Shown here: positions 11,967 to 23,117 of the stretch, piece by piece
Position numbering within the stretch: position 1 is the stretch's first letter
How the letters are laid out: each line of letters opens with the position of its first letter
Assembly: GCA_037178675.1 (NCBI GenBank)
Contig: JAYMGJ010000488.1
Location: 104,179-168,178 of the forward strand
Length of the DNA stretch: 64,000 bases
Direction of reading: 5' to 3'
DNA from: Scleroderma bovista
Taxonomy: Eukaryota > Basidiomycota > Agaricomycetes > Boletales > Sclerodermataceae
Made by a program: the position numbers and the translations under genes
Notes under the pieces: model-generated
What the model saw: the letters and a program-made list of their open reading frames with translations, nothing else
Database searches by the model: none
What the model was told of the DNA's origin: nothing

Positions 11967-12845
11967 GGCTTCGTATTAGAATCTATCGGGTTGAGTGCAT
12001 CAAGAGTGCGCTCTTACAGAGGGGAGGACACAAACCTAGGCGGTGGTTCCAATGAGCGGATGCCGGTAACCATCATAGGTGCCCATCTTTTATACAAGCA
12101 ACGGGTGAACGAATACGCACCCCCATCATTCCGTTCGTCTAGAGCTAAACCTCTCGGATTGCCGATGCGGAAATATCTGCAGACGAGTTAGTAAAGACCT
12201 GCCCAACACTTCAGTTTTTACGTTCGCAATTCCGAAGGACGAGTTTCTTAGGTGGCCCTTGGGATGCCGATGCCGTTCAAGGTTGAAGCATTCCTGATCG
12301 CAAGAGGGAAGCCTCGCCACCCCTCCGTTGTTCCGCCTGGCCTTCGAGATGTATATGTGATTTCACGATGCGGCCCTGCGAGCCGATGGTCTGCGACTTC
12401 CTTAGCAAATATCGTGCACCAATGACCAACCCCATTCTCCTTTTTTTTAAATACATCCGGCCCTACCAGTGTTCTTTTACGGTGTACCATTCTAGACCTT
12501 GGCTCGATCAGGCTCCTTTTCACCTGGCGGGTGGGCGACTTGCTAGTAAATAGTAGTTAAGGAAAGTTCCGAGGGGCCATACACAAATTGAAACCCACCA
12601 ACCTTGAGCAAATGCTATGTGCCACTGTCCGCGCAAGACTTTGCGGCGCTCCTCAAGGTTCCGAGACAAGCTCACCAGTGTGTTCAATCCCAACAAGATC
12701 GGATGGCGAGTCTCGCCACGTCCAACGCCTTAATGGATTGATTGAGAGCCTTAGTGATCGACAAGTAGAACCGTTCGTGGACAGTGATGATAGTGTCCCT
12801 TAGACAATGAGATCCCACTGTCAGAAGTTCCTGTACGGCCCATGC

Positions 12846-13320
12846 CTAGCTCCGGCGATAAACATTGAAGAAGTCAAGACAGTCGGTGTAATTCAGGAAT
12901 TCGATCCCCTCGGTCAGAAACAAACGGCTCGCGGAGTGAATGCTTCGCTGTGAGCCGCAGTATGAGTCCTTCAGACCAGCCCGATGTGTGAAAGCAAAAC
13001 GGTGTAAGGGATAGAGCTCGTAAATCAACTTTGTGACAGAGTCAAGACTCAAGAGAGTGCTTGTTTGTGCCCCGAATACATCTGTTGCGACATCCTTGAA
13101 ATTTGTGAGGGAAGGAACCCTGTCGTGGTACACAGATAGCAGAAGCCCATGATGACATGTGAAGTCGTGTTACTCTCCGAGCCGTGTACAACAGGTAGGC
13201 CATAGGCCATCACTTGCCCCAATCTTCTCAGTGGGAGGCTGTGGCCCGTGGGAGAGGAAACTTTTGTATTGAAATCAATGTCACAGTCCGAGGAGCGCAA
13301 GACCACATCTGCTCCTAACG
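12846..13320 (-). pseudogene. decayed BTB gene, copy 2
   Basis: On the minus strand the order matches the intact genes: VLRSSDCDIDFNTK near 13300, then DGLPVV-like and RFCYP-like remnants (VMAYGLPVVHGSES, IMGFCYLC), then ALSLDSVTKLIYELYPLHR and HRAGLK pieces that correspond to the AIERIVCKAL and ARRADL segments. Frames shift between these pieces and the BTB core is shortened. It aligns by position with the copies at 10.1 and 16.0 kb. Confidence 0.65.
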
Positions 13321-13905
13321 ATCAGAAAGGAGGGAAGCATAGTGTGACTGGGACAAACATGACTTGGTTATTCTTATGAGTGAGGTGATATGTTGAATAC
13401 TCGACACTGATCTTTTGTTGTGAAGCGATGCTAGAACCTGTCTTATATTTACTAGGAGGCAATAGCTGTTAATTGTTAGTTGGATTCCCTTGGTACGAAA
13501 CGGGAAGCTGTTGATAGATTTTTGCAAGCGACGGTCTGGTGAACAAGCACTTCCCCGTTGTTTCACTCGTCCTTCAATATTGTGGAGGTCACTGTTATCA
13601 TACCAAACGATGAAGTGATAAAGTGTTGGAGGTAAACGTTAAACATGGGTCACCTTTAAAACAAGAAGAAAGTGGCAGACATATCTGAGCATCGGACAGT
13701 CAACATACAATGTAACAAGGTAAAATGTCAGGAACAGAAGACAGAAGAGTAACACGAGTAAGAAAGGGAGAAAAGACGGTAGTTTAAAGCGAGGCGGAAT
13801 AATGTCATTTGATGACGCCAGAGATACTTCGATGTATGGGCCAGCATGAACAATTAGGAGAGAAGGCGGTGACAGGAATGCCGCGTTCCTTACACTTGCA
13901 GGTCG

Positions 13906-14948
13906 TTAAAATCTTAGCTGTAACCGGATCTGCGACAATGATGCAGTGGTTGACAACTCGCAAATGGGATGGAACTCACCTTTGCGGTTACCTCCTCAAT
14001 TTTGTTTGTAAAGAGGGTCACAAACTCTTGGATGCCTCCTGATATCACGGGTGAGCAGCGTGAGCACTGATATTGTGCACGAAATTTTCGTATGGCCCCT
14101 TCAGCCCCCTTTTCTACGGTTTGAGCGCATGGCCTGTCTCTAATTTCCATGAATGTATTATCCATGAACTCTGCCCACCACGAGGCTACCTCGTTCCCAG
14201 AAAGTAGATACTTGCTTGAACGTGCCACTGGAGACCCGGCGTGAGGCGACCTGGAGTAAGACAACCCGGCGTGAGACGACTCGCACCCAAACATCCAGCT
14301 GATGGCACTGGACTGTTGGAAGTGATTTTCAACCCAACCCAGGTTGCTCTGGAGCGCTAGAACGGCATTTGCACAGTCTTTGTGATAAGTAAGCAGCGCA
14401 AGAAGGTCGGTAGAGGAAATGAACTGGATTCCCTCAAACAATGCTGGAATGAGTGGCTCTCTCAGCGAATACTTGGCCGCTAGCGCACATTGCTCGTGCA
14501 GATCAGCCCGACGGGCCACAGCAAAGCAGGACAAAGAATCAACCTCCAAAATCCTGGGAGTAAACAGAGCCTTGCAAACTATCCTCTCAATCGCATCTAG
14601 GCAATACTTTTTAGCAGCCTCGAGTATTTCGGTTGCAAACATGAAACCATCAAGGGAGGGATCCTCTGCCAAGGTAGACGGATAGCAGAACCGAAGGAGA
14701 GCATCTAGCGTCTTGCTACCCTCAGAGACGGTCACGACAGGTAATCCATCCTTGGTCTCCTCATCTGGATCGGCCCCTTCAGAAGGCTGTGGAAGACCAA
14801 ACATGGTTTCGAAAACTGGTGACGCAAGGGAGAGGAAGAGCTTGAACACCCGGAAGTCGATACTATCGGAGGAGCGCAAGATAATATCTGCTTGTGGATG
14901 ATCAAAGGGGGGTGCAGCATATGAAAGGGTAGCGGGAGAGGCAGACAT
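13906..14948 (-). CDS. BTB/POZ domain protein, tandem copy 2
   Basis: Paralogue of the gene at 10939-11966 with the same layout: N-terminal BTB core beginning ADIILRSSDSIDF, helical middle and C-terminal EFMDNTFMEIRDRPC and CSRCSP motifs. The protein differs from copy 1 mainly by a Ser/His/Gly-rich insertion after MFGC (about 14225-14290), made of imperfect repeats of a HAG/YSRSP-like unit. The unspliced frame stops at 13914, but a GTGAGT donor at 13979 and a CAG acceptor at 13930-13932 define a 50-base intron and a last exon ending at 13906 (IRLQLRF). The shared end in all three copies favours the spliced form. Confidence 0.85.
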
Positions 14949-15653
14949 GGCTTCGTGTTAGAATCTATCGGGTTGGGTGCATCAAGAGTGCGCTCTTACA
15001 GAGGGGAGGACACAAACCTAGGTGGTTCCAATGAGCGGATGCCGGTAGCCATCATAGGTGCCCACCTTTTATACCACAAGCAACGGGGTGAACGGATACG
15101 CATCCCCATTATTCCGCTCGTCTATAGAGCTGAACCTCTCGGATTGCCGATGCGAAAATAGCTGCAGACGATTTAGTAAAGACCCGCCCAACCTTTCAGT
15201 TTTTACGTTCGCAGTTCCGATGGACGAATTTCTCAGGTGTAAGGGTGGCCCTTGGGATGCCGATGCCGTGCAAGTTTGAAGCATTCCTGATCCTGAGAAG
15301 AAAGGCTTGCCACCACCCCTCCGTTATTCCGCCTGGCCTTCGATGTGTTCACGATGCGGCCCTGCGAGCCGAAGATCTGCGACTTCCTTAGCAGATATTG
15401 TGCACCAATAACCAACCCCATTCTCCATTTTTTACATCCGGCCCTACCAGTGTTTATATACGGAGTAACTTACCAGGAAATGGCTCGATCAGGCTCCTTC
15501 TCACCTGACGCGTGCCAGGCGACCTGCTAGTTATGGAAAGTTTCGAGGAGTTATACACGAATTGAAACCCACCAACCTTGAGTAAATGATATACGTGCAC
15601 ACAGTCCGCGCAGGGGTGTTCCTCAAGGTCCCGAGACAAGCTCACCGCTGTAT

Positions 15654-16350
15654 TCAGTCCCAACACGATCGGATGGCGAGTCTCGCCACGTCCAACCCCT
15701 GAATGGATTGATTGAGAGCCTTAGTGATCGACAAGTAGAACCGTTCGTGAACAGCGATGATAGTGTCCCTTAAAGCAAGAGATTCCACTGCCAGAAGTAC
15801 GGCCCATGCCCAGCTCTGGCGGGAAAAAAAGTTAAGGCAGTCGGTGTAATCCTCAGTCAGCAACGACCGGCTGGTGGAGTGAATGCTTCGCTATGAGCCG
15901 AAGTACTCCTTCAGACCAGCCCGATATGTGATAGCAACACGGTGTAAGGGATAGAGCTCACAAATCAACTTTGTGACGGAGTCAAGAGAGTGCTTGTTTG
16001 CGTCTCGAATACATCTGTTGCAACGTCCTTGAAATCTGTGAGGGAAGGAACCCTGTCGTGGTACACGGATAGCAGAAGCGCATGATAGCATGTGAAGTCG
16101 TGTTACTCTCCGAGACGCGTACGACGGGCCACTGTAGTCTGTAGGTCATCACTTGTTTCCAAATTCCAGTTGTTTCCTCGTCTCCATTTTCACCTTCAGG
16201 GCCCGGGAGCTGTGGCCCGTGGGAGACCGACAAGAGTAAATTTTTGTACTAATCTGAAATCAATGTTGTCCGAGGAGTGTAAGATCACATCTGCTTCCGG
16301 ATGATCAGAAAGGAGGGAAACATAGTATGACTGGGATATAGGAGGGGCAG
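15654..16350 (-). pseudogene. decayed BTB gene, copy 3
   Basis: Minus-strand remnants of the BTB family lie in scattered frames: a EADVILHSSDNIDF-like start near 16300-16260, GENGDEETTG near 16170, a VVRVSESNTTSHAIMRFCYP segment near 16140-16070, DSVTKLICELYPLHR near 15990-15950 and a DCLNFF piece near 15835. Stops and frameshifts break the gene. It is most like the decayed copy at 12.85-13.3 kb, so both probably come from a copy that was already damaged before the array expanded. Confidence 0.6.
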
Positions 16351-16837
16351 ACATGACGTCGTTATTTTTATGAGTGAGGTGATATGGTGAATACTCGACA
16401 TGATATCTTTTGTTGTGAAGCGATGCTAGAACCTGTCTTATAGGAGGTAATAGAGCGCTGCCAGGTTAGCTGGATCCCCTTAGCGGGAAACGGGGAGCTG
16501 CTGGTGACCATAATAGATGTCCATCATTTTTGCAAGCGAGGGCGTATGTATTGTTTCACTCGTCCTTCAACAATATTGTGGAGGTCACTGTTATCACATC
16601 AAACGACAAAGCAGTAAAGTGCGGGGGGTAAACGTTAAACATGGGTGCACCATTATGTAAAACAAGACATATCTGAGCATCAGGCAGTCGACATACAATG
16701 TAACAAGGTGAAATGTCACAGAAGACAGAAGAGTAACACGAGTAAGAAAGGAAAAAGACAATATTGCAAAGTAACGCGAAAGAATGACACCAGAGATATT
16801 TTGATGTATGGACCGCGCTCCTTACACCAGAAGGTCG

Positions 16838-17899
16838 TTAAAAGCTCAGCTCTAACTGAATCTGTGACAATAATACAGTTTTATTTAGTGGTTAACAACT
16901 TGCAAAGGGGATGGGACTCACCTTTGCAGTTACTTTCTCCATTTCGTTTGTAAAGAGTGTCACGAACTCTTGGATGCCTCCTGATACCACGGATGGGCAG
17001 CGGGAGCACTGATATTGTGCACGAAACTTTCGTATGGCCTCTTCAGCCCCCCTTTCTATGGTTTGAACGCATGGCCTGTCTCTGATTTCCATGAATGTTT
17101 CATCCATAAAGTCTGCCCACCACGAGGCTACCTGACCCCCCAAAAGGGAATACTTGCTTGAACGTGAACAAGACCCGCATGAGGGGTGGGGGCCGCCGAA
17201 CATGGGGGAGGGGGAGGGGGGGGAAGACGACCCGCACCCAAACATCCAGTTGATGGCACTAAACTGTTGGTAGTGATTTTCAATCCAACCTAGGTTACTC
17301 TGGAGCGCTAGACCGGCATTTGCACAATTTTTGTGATAAGTAAGTAGCGCGAGAAGGTCAGTAGAAGAAATGAACTGGATTCCCTCAAACCTTGCTGGAA
17401 TGAGTGGCTCTCTGAGTGAATACTTCGCCGCTAGCGCACATTGCTCGTGCAGATCAGCTCGACGGGCCACGACAAAGCAAGATAAAGAGTCGACCTCCAG
17501 AATCTTGGGAATAAACAAAGCCTTGCAAACTATCCTCTCAATCGCATCTAAGGAATACTTTTTAGCAGCCTCGAGTATTTCGGTTGCAAACATGAAACCA
17601 TCAAGGGAGGGATCCTCTGCCAAGGTAGACGGATAGCAGAACCGAAGGAGAGCATCTAGCGTCTTGCTACCCTCCGAGACGGTCACGACAGGTAATCCAT
17701 CCTTGGTCTCCTCATCTGGATCGGTCCCGTCAGAAGGCTGTGGAAGACCAAACATGGTTTCGAAAACTGGGGACGCAAGGGAGAGGAAGAGCTTGAACAC
17801 CCGGAAGTCGATATTATCGGAGGAGCGCAAGATAATATCTGCTTGTGGATGATCAAAGGGGGATGCGGCATATGAAAGGGTGGCGTGAGAGGCAGACAT
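16838..17899 (-). CDS. BTB/POZ domain protein, tandem copy 3
   Basis: Third intact member of the array. It starts MSASHATLSYAASPF and keeps the BTB core, the helical middle and the EIRDRPCVQT and CSRCPS motifs of its neighbours. A Pro/Ser/Gly-rich insertion lies after MFGCG (about 17165-17235), the same place where copy 2 has its own different insertion, so this loop varies between copies. The unspliced frame stops at 16892. A GTGAGT donor at about 16921 and CAG acceptor at 16862-16864 lead to a last exon coding IQLELSF and ending at 16838. Function is unknown beyond the interaction fold. Confidence 0.85.
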
Positions 17900-18625
17900 G
17901 ACTTCGTGTTAGAATCTATCGAGCTAAGTGCGTCAGGAGTGCACTCTTACAGAAGGGAGGACACAAACCTAGGTTGTGGTTCCAATGAGCGGATGCCGGT
18001 AACCATCATAGGTGCCCACCTTTTATACAAGCAACGGGTGAACGAATACGCACCCCCATCATTCCGTTCGTCTATAGGGCTGAACCTCTCGGATTGCCGA
18101 TGCGGAAATATCTGCAGACGATTTAGTAAAGACCCGCCCAATCGTTCAGTTTTTACGTTCGCAGTTCCGACGGACGAGTTTCTTAAATTTAAGGGTGGCC
18201 CTTGGGATGCCGACGCCGTTCAAGTTTGAAGCATTCCTGATCCTGAGGAAAGCCTTGCCACTACCCCTCCGTTATTCCGCTTGTCCTTCGATATGTATAT
18301 GCGATTCCACGATGCGGCTCCGGCAGTGATCTGCGATTTCCTTGGCAGATAATGTCCAACTCGTTTTCATTTTTTATACATCCGGCCTTCCATTACAGAG
18401 TATCATTCCAGGCAATGGTTCGATCAGACTCCTTCTCACCTGACGCGTGGGCGAATTGCTAGTAAATGGTAGTTATGGAAGGTTTCGAGGGGCTATACAC
18501 AAATTCAAATCCCACAGACCTTGAGTAAATGCTACACGTGCACACAATCCGCGCAAGACTTAACGGTGTTCCTTAAGGTTCCGAGACAAGCTCACCACTG
18601 TGAGCAATCCCAGCACGATCGAATC

Positions 18626-18952
18626 CAATTTCAGGATGAGCCAGCCACGTTGGAAATGCTCGCTGCTGAAATGAATTGGTCATGCAGTATATCTCCCGCG
18701 GACCGTTTAGTGATGCACCAATGTTGCCCACCCATGATGTTGTGGCCCACACGGTGATTTTTCGTATACAGAAGCAAGAGGCCTCTACAGACGATGGCAA
18801 GTTAGAAATATCTGATACCAGAGACTTGCAGATACCTACATAAAGCTTTTGTGTGGCAGTTGGTTTTCAGGCGTTGTAAGAGCTGCACAACCGAAATGTC
18901 ACATTTAGCGATCTCCTTATTCATATTTAATGTATATCATTGCAACGAGCAG
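18626..18952. other. no gene supported
   Basis: Right border of the BTB array. Homology to the array stops near 18625. No coding signal or repeat recognised up to the end of the next minus-strand gene at 18953. Confidence 0.4.
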
Positions 18953-19829
18953 CTAGAATTCAAATGGGAACACATATGGAGGCGTCAAAGAGATCTGACA
19001 GATTACAGTGAGAGTCAGGTATGTGAACATAATAGACATGGACGTACCACAACTCCTGCGTCGATCTTACTCTTGAGTGCAGGCCAGTCGACTTCACTCA
19101 TCCAAGCCAAGTCCATCTTAGATCGACGTCGAATAAATTGACAATGGTGAGGGGATGCGTTGGGCTGAGAACGGATCCATATCGAGATGCTGTCCTGGTT
19201 GTCGAATATATAGTAGGTGTTGCAAGCTAAGAGGTCTTCTAGGGGTTTGTCTACGGGAATGAGTGCTTCGTGGTATATCTGCCCTTCTTGAGATCTGAGG
19301 ATGTTAATTGTGTATGTTATTCTTGAATGATCATAGGGCAGGGAGGGAGGGCAGACAGTAGTCCCACCCGACTCAGAGTCTGAGTCGCACGACTCGTGGT
19401 CTACTGCACGATAGGAGTCAAATGGAAATACGTCAGGGGGCGTCAGATAAATCTAGTTTTATACAAGGTATCAGCGGGTGGCGAGGTAGAGGAGGGCAAT
19501 ACCAGCATTACTATGCCACCTACCGCCGCATCTTCTTCTATATAGGCGTCGAGACCCATGTTGTCAACCTGGCTGACCCACGACTGCCACTGACAGCCCC
19601 TGATAGTCTGGAAGAGCCGCGCATGATAGGGGCCGAACATGATCCAGATGGAGACGCCGTTCTCTTGGTGGTCAAACATGGAGGCCGCATTAGCGGAAAA
19701 GATGGTAGTGGGATGTATGGTTATGGGGAAGATGCCCGTTCCAGACGTGCGTTTGGCGTAACAGATGGAGATGGAGTATGTGGGCTCGCCTGTCATAGTG
19801 GGTGATTGGAGCGTTTCCGTAGGAGACAT
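18953..19829 (-). CDS. hypothetical protein with two tandem copies of a module
   Basis: No known family recognised. Two similar modules lie head to tail. Module 1 (19829 to about 19500): TYSISICYAKRTSG, FDHQENGVSIWIMFGP, then exon end near 19505 (GTAATG donor). Module 2 starts after an ACTAG acceptor near 19454: IYLTPPDVFPFDSYRAVD, an acidic stretch, ITYTINILRSQEGQIY, FDNQDSISIWIRSQP and MDLAWMSEVDWP. A last exon after CAG codes ISLTPPYVFPFEF and stops at 18953. Both modules end in the same L-T-P-P-x-V-F-P-F-[DE] motif right after an intron in the same phase. The start at 19829 (MSPTETLQSPTM) is the first well-placed ATG, although the frame is open back to 20015. No signal peptide or membrane segment. 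Probably cytoplasmic. Confidence 0.6.
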
Positions 19830-20550
19830 GCGTTCCTCCTTTACTATTGGGTACCTAGTGGTATTTATTGTGTCAGTTTCTCCTGGCCACATTCTCAAGA
19901 AGGGGTGCAAGTAATCGTTCGGAGGACCAAGTTGATGGAAGTTACGGGAACTCAGTTGTGCATTACATATGAATTGTGCTTGTTTGCACCCGCCAATAAT
20001 TACAGTAAATGCCACACATCAAGTCATTCACTTCGCAAGACTAGCCTGAAGCCAGTGATAAAACGCAATCCAGGTGCGTAACAGCCATGCACTCATGGAT
20101 CAGTCGAGCCCAGTCCCCTACTCGCTAACGACTACTGAAGTTGTTGTATTGCACAGTACGAAAAAGAGATCATATGTTACAAACAAATTTGTTCAGCTAG
20201 TAGTACCTACCGCATTGGCGCCTTTCACCAAACCTGTAGTTTTTTTATGGTTGCGAGATCCATACACATTCCTCGTTCTTTATCCGTATGCACCTGCGCA
20301 CTCAGTCTCTTCATGTCTGCTTTTCGACCATTCCACTAGTTTTTTAGCGGTTGTTGGTCGTGTCTTGGTCGTGCCAGCATATTGAATGGGGACACACTTA
20401 TAGGAAGACGCGCCATACGTCCCTCTGCCGTTGTCAGTTCTACCCGAACCTGGGTAGAGATGTGAATGTACTGAAGATAGCCAAGGAACCCTACAACTTG
20501 CAACTTGACTTGCAAGAAGCTGACCATATCATACAAGGCCTGGTAGACGC
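19830..20550. other. spacer, possible F-box 3' decay
   Basis: The left half is upstream of the two-module gene. From about 20336 to 20550 the minus strand keeps fragments in mixed frames that may be the decayed continuation of the F-box gene to the right. No intact gene is visible. Confidence 0.35.
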
Positions 20551-20802
20551 TCATGGCAGGCACCAATGGGGATACACAGAGTGCCCCCAACATTCCGGGA
20601 TACAGAAAGCGACCGTCTGCCAAGCTTTGCAGATGCTGGCAATGAAAAACTGAGATAACAGCACGTTGTTTAGAGGGGATGCTTGGATAGCATGGAGAAA
20701 GATCGATGCCAGGAGCTCTCTCGGAAGACGTGAAATGGGTGAGAGTTGGGGTTGTGGTCTCGAGCGACAAGACAGATGTGGCTGCACCGTCAAGGAGGGC
20801 AT
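20551..20802 (-). pseudogene. F-box protein fragment
   Basis: F-box domains recruit substrates to SCF ubiquitin ligases. The minus strand from 20802 gives MPSLTVQPHLSC, then an F-box core (ISRLPRELLASIFLHA) and the usual following segment, SICKAWQTVAFCIPECWGH, which matches the fungal pattern C-x-x-W-x-x-V-A-x-x-x-P-x-x-W. The frame then stops and no leucine-rich or other substrate domain follows in a clean frame, although overlapping open frames extend to 20336. Either a truncated gene or a first exon whose continuation could not be found. Confidence 0.5.
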
Positions 20803-21157
20803 GAGTGTGCTTGCGTCAAACGTCCGCTTGGGATAGGGACTGCTTCGCAGCTGTTTCCTGCTACGTCCACGTCTGATCTAAATAACATGGTCCATAATTT
20901 AAACTGAGTGTCGTTGGGATGACATACCTGGACGCAAATCTCGGGCTTGTCGGTGGAGAAATCTCCCACAGTACCTGCAATCTATACTTATCAATCACTG
21001 ATCTCAGAGCAGGATAGATGACGTACGTGCTGTGTAGGGGGAAGCCGCCGTTGTCGGTATCGATACTGCCACTGCCTCACTGCCGTAGTTCATTCGTATT
21101 ATTCCGTAGTACAGTGGGCATTACTCTGCTCGGGGGCGACGGCCACCAGAGTCATGA

Positions 21158-21870
21158 TCAGTACACGTAGACGGCTCGGTACATGTCTCGCAAAACTTGC
21201 GGGTCCATCTGTGACATGCAGCCAGTTCGTAATAAGAATAAGCGCCGCTCTTGTGTGCGATGTATTAAGTGCAGTACTCTCAGAAAGTCAACAGCCATGC
21301 GAGGACTGAGCCTATCAAGTATTTCTTTGCAGCCAGGAGTTCCAGGCCACTTTGTACAAGGTAGAGTTTTCCAGGGGGACGGGGAGCAGCCAGATTTGAA
21401 TGCCGCAGTTGGTGACGGGAAATACATTTCCTTGATCGAGCTGCGTTTGAGGCCGTGCTTGAGCTTGAGTTCCTGGACAAATTCATCGTGGCTCCATTTC
21501 ATGACAACCCCGGAAGAAGCTTGGATCATTGGCAAGGACACCGCGCCAGTCCGCCCATTTTTCCCGCCCCAACACCATGCAAAGATGCTTTGGTCGTTCG
21601 ACATGCGGATGACGTCAAGCTGAAGACACTGAAATGGAAGAAAGCATTTCAGCGGCTTCAGCTTATCAGCATAGTCACCATCCAGCAGACCCAACAAGGA
21701 ATAGGCTGTCTTTGACTTGAGTCGTCGTCCAATAAGTAGCCCACGACAAAATTTGAGCAACGCAGGGTCGATCAAGTTGAGGAAAGTCCCTCCGTCAGGA
21801 ACATGAGTGATGTTGACCAAGGTGGCCACGAGTGTCTTCTGACACGTACTGCCACAAACGCAGCATGACG
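21158..21870 (-). pseudogene. HET-domain protein remnant
   Basis: HET domains trigger heterokaryon incompatibility and cell death in fungi. The minus strand keeps the C-terminal half: TLVATLVNITHVPDG (family TGVP region), KSKTAYSLLGLLDGDY (the family's RVEDxAYSLMGL block), then LQLDVIRMSNDQSIFAWCW, GRTGAV and WSHDEFVQEL. The conserved N-terminal block (SHxW) and the central ExFxRGWTLQE-type block are absent. The PxLYGEGxxAFxRLQ segment is distorted, with only FQCLQ left. At its 5' side the frame runs into a Helitron helicase fragment. The open frame (to 21949) is uninterrupted, so a short product is possible, but not a full HET domain. Confidence 0.6.
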
Positions 21871-22500
21871 GAGGTGGACACATCCGCCGGCAACTGCTCC
21901 TGTGCGGTGTAAAGTTGTCCGTGAGCAAAGGGATCAATACGGATATCAACAGCGCTGCGTTCCAGAGTTACATAAACCTTGACATTGAAAGCAGTAGCAT
22001 AGGCGAGACGAAGGGGGAATTGTTTGCGCACTACTGTTCAATTGGAACGAATGACATTGAAGGAAAAGGTGGTGCGAGAAATACAGTGGACAGAATCGTT
22101 ATCCAATAATAGAACTTCGGCGAAATGACGATGAAGAACTATGATTCGGATGCGAGTGTTGCGTGCTAAACCATTTGGAACGGACAGATTGCGTGTTGAT
22201 GAGGAGGCACACCAGGGTGGGTGAGCATTGCAAAATACTCTGGGGTTGTTCTGGGACGTCGAGCGGTGGTTGGTCGGCTTCAGGAAACATTTGAACCTTG
22301 AAGTTGATATGTAAATGAAAGGAGTATGGTTATGGTTTATTGAAGGTACTCACGAAAATCCCTGGTCAATCTGTCAAGAATCTTATCGTTGAATTCAAAT
22401 GTACCAGCACATTGCAAGGGGACAAAAACGCACACTGAAAACAAATGCGAGCGTCAGGTAGAACCGTGGAGGAAACGGAAAGTCAATGATTTCGTCGATA
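21870..22500 (-). mobile_element. Helitron (PIF1-like helicase) remnant
   Basis: Helitrons are rolling-circle transposons coding a RepHel protein. The minus strand shows its C-terminal helicase part in broken frames: NDIDEIIDFPFPPRF near 22500, AFLSPCNVLVHLNST near 22430, PEYFAMLTHPGVPPH near 22235, TRNLSVPNGLARNTRIRII near 22185-22130, then RTTFSFNVIRSN, a stop, RKQFPLRLAYATAFN and FAHGQLYTA (motif VI region, about 21925). The normal continuation (LSRV) is replaced and sequence passes into the HET remnant. Frameshifts and at least one stop make it inactive. No Rep domain or ends were recognised. Confidence 0.7.
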
Positions 22501-23117
22501 TCATTGGTCCTGGTTAATAGAGGCAGCGCACATCGTTGTCCGGAAATACTACAATCGCAGTGTCTTGTTTGTCATTTGTAGTAGAGAAGATAACTAAGGG
22601 TGGTGTTGGCTTTGAACACGCGAAAGAGCTGTATATTGGCCATGTGCGAAGGTCGAAAGCATGGCCATGGCTAATGTGAGACCTTGGAAGCCATTGAAGG
22701 TAGTCGCTACACAACGCGAAGAGGGAATTGCCTTCATGCATTTGGTTGCTTTGGAGCAAACGGACTTCAAGCAAGCGACAATGAAGAACTGAAATAATGC
22801 CTCTTATCCGCAGACATGAATTGGATGCTGTCAGCATCAAGACCAAGTATTCCGACGAAATTGTACACAGACGCCATGAGGAGAGATGCAAGGAGGAAGA
22901 TAGTAGCAGGAAGCAGCGGCCAGCACCTACGTCACAAGAACGCACTCAGTTGAGAGATGCTGACAAAGATGATCACGTGCAGGAGCGGCTAAATCCTCAC
23001 CTTGGCCCTTTACAAGGTCACTGGGATTGGAAATGTACGCTTTTTGTTCGTCATCCGCGAATATCAGTAGCTGTTAGTAAGTCTTGACGTTGTACACTTC
23101 TAATGTTATCCATCACC
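22501..23117. other. no gene supported
   Basis: A 143-codon minus frame and a 96-codon plus frame overlap here without recognisable content. The plus frame (22797-23087) is charged and ends near the next gene's start, so it could be an upstream exon or a relic. Confidence 0.3.

Larger units (their letters stand above)
10058..18625. repeat. tandem array of about 3-kb BTB units
   Basis: Three copies of a unit follow one another. Each contains a decayed BTB copy and then, rightwards, an intact minus-strand BTB gene plus its upstream region. The start codons of the intact genes lie at 11966, 14948 and 17899, giving spacings of 2982 and 2951 bases. Noncoding stretches are shared too, for example the block just upstream of each start (11991-12300, 14975-15290, 17930-18240). 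A partial further unit ends near 18625. This is direct repetition by tandem duplication, not dispersed copies. Confidence 0.85.

Noticed and set aside
21158..21949. 263-aa frame as an intact HET gene
   Set aside because: It lacks both N-terminal HET blocks and its first 25-30 codons are out-of-frame Helitron helicase sequence.
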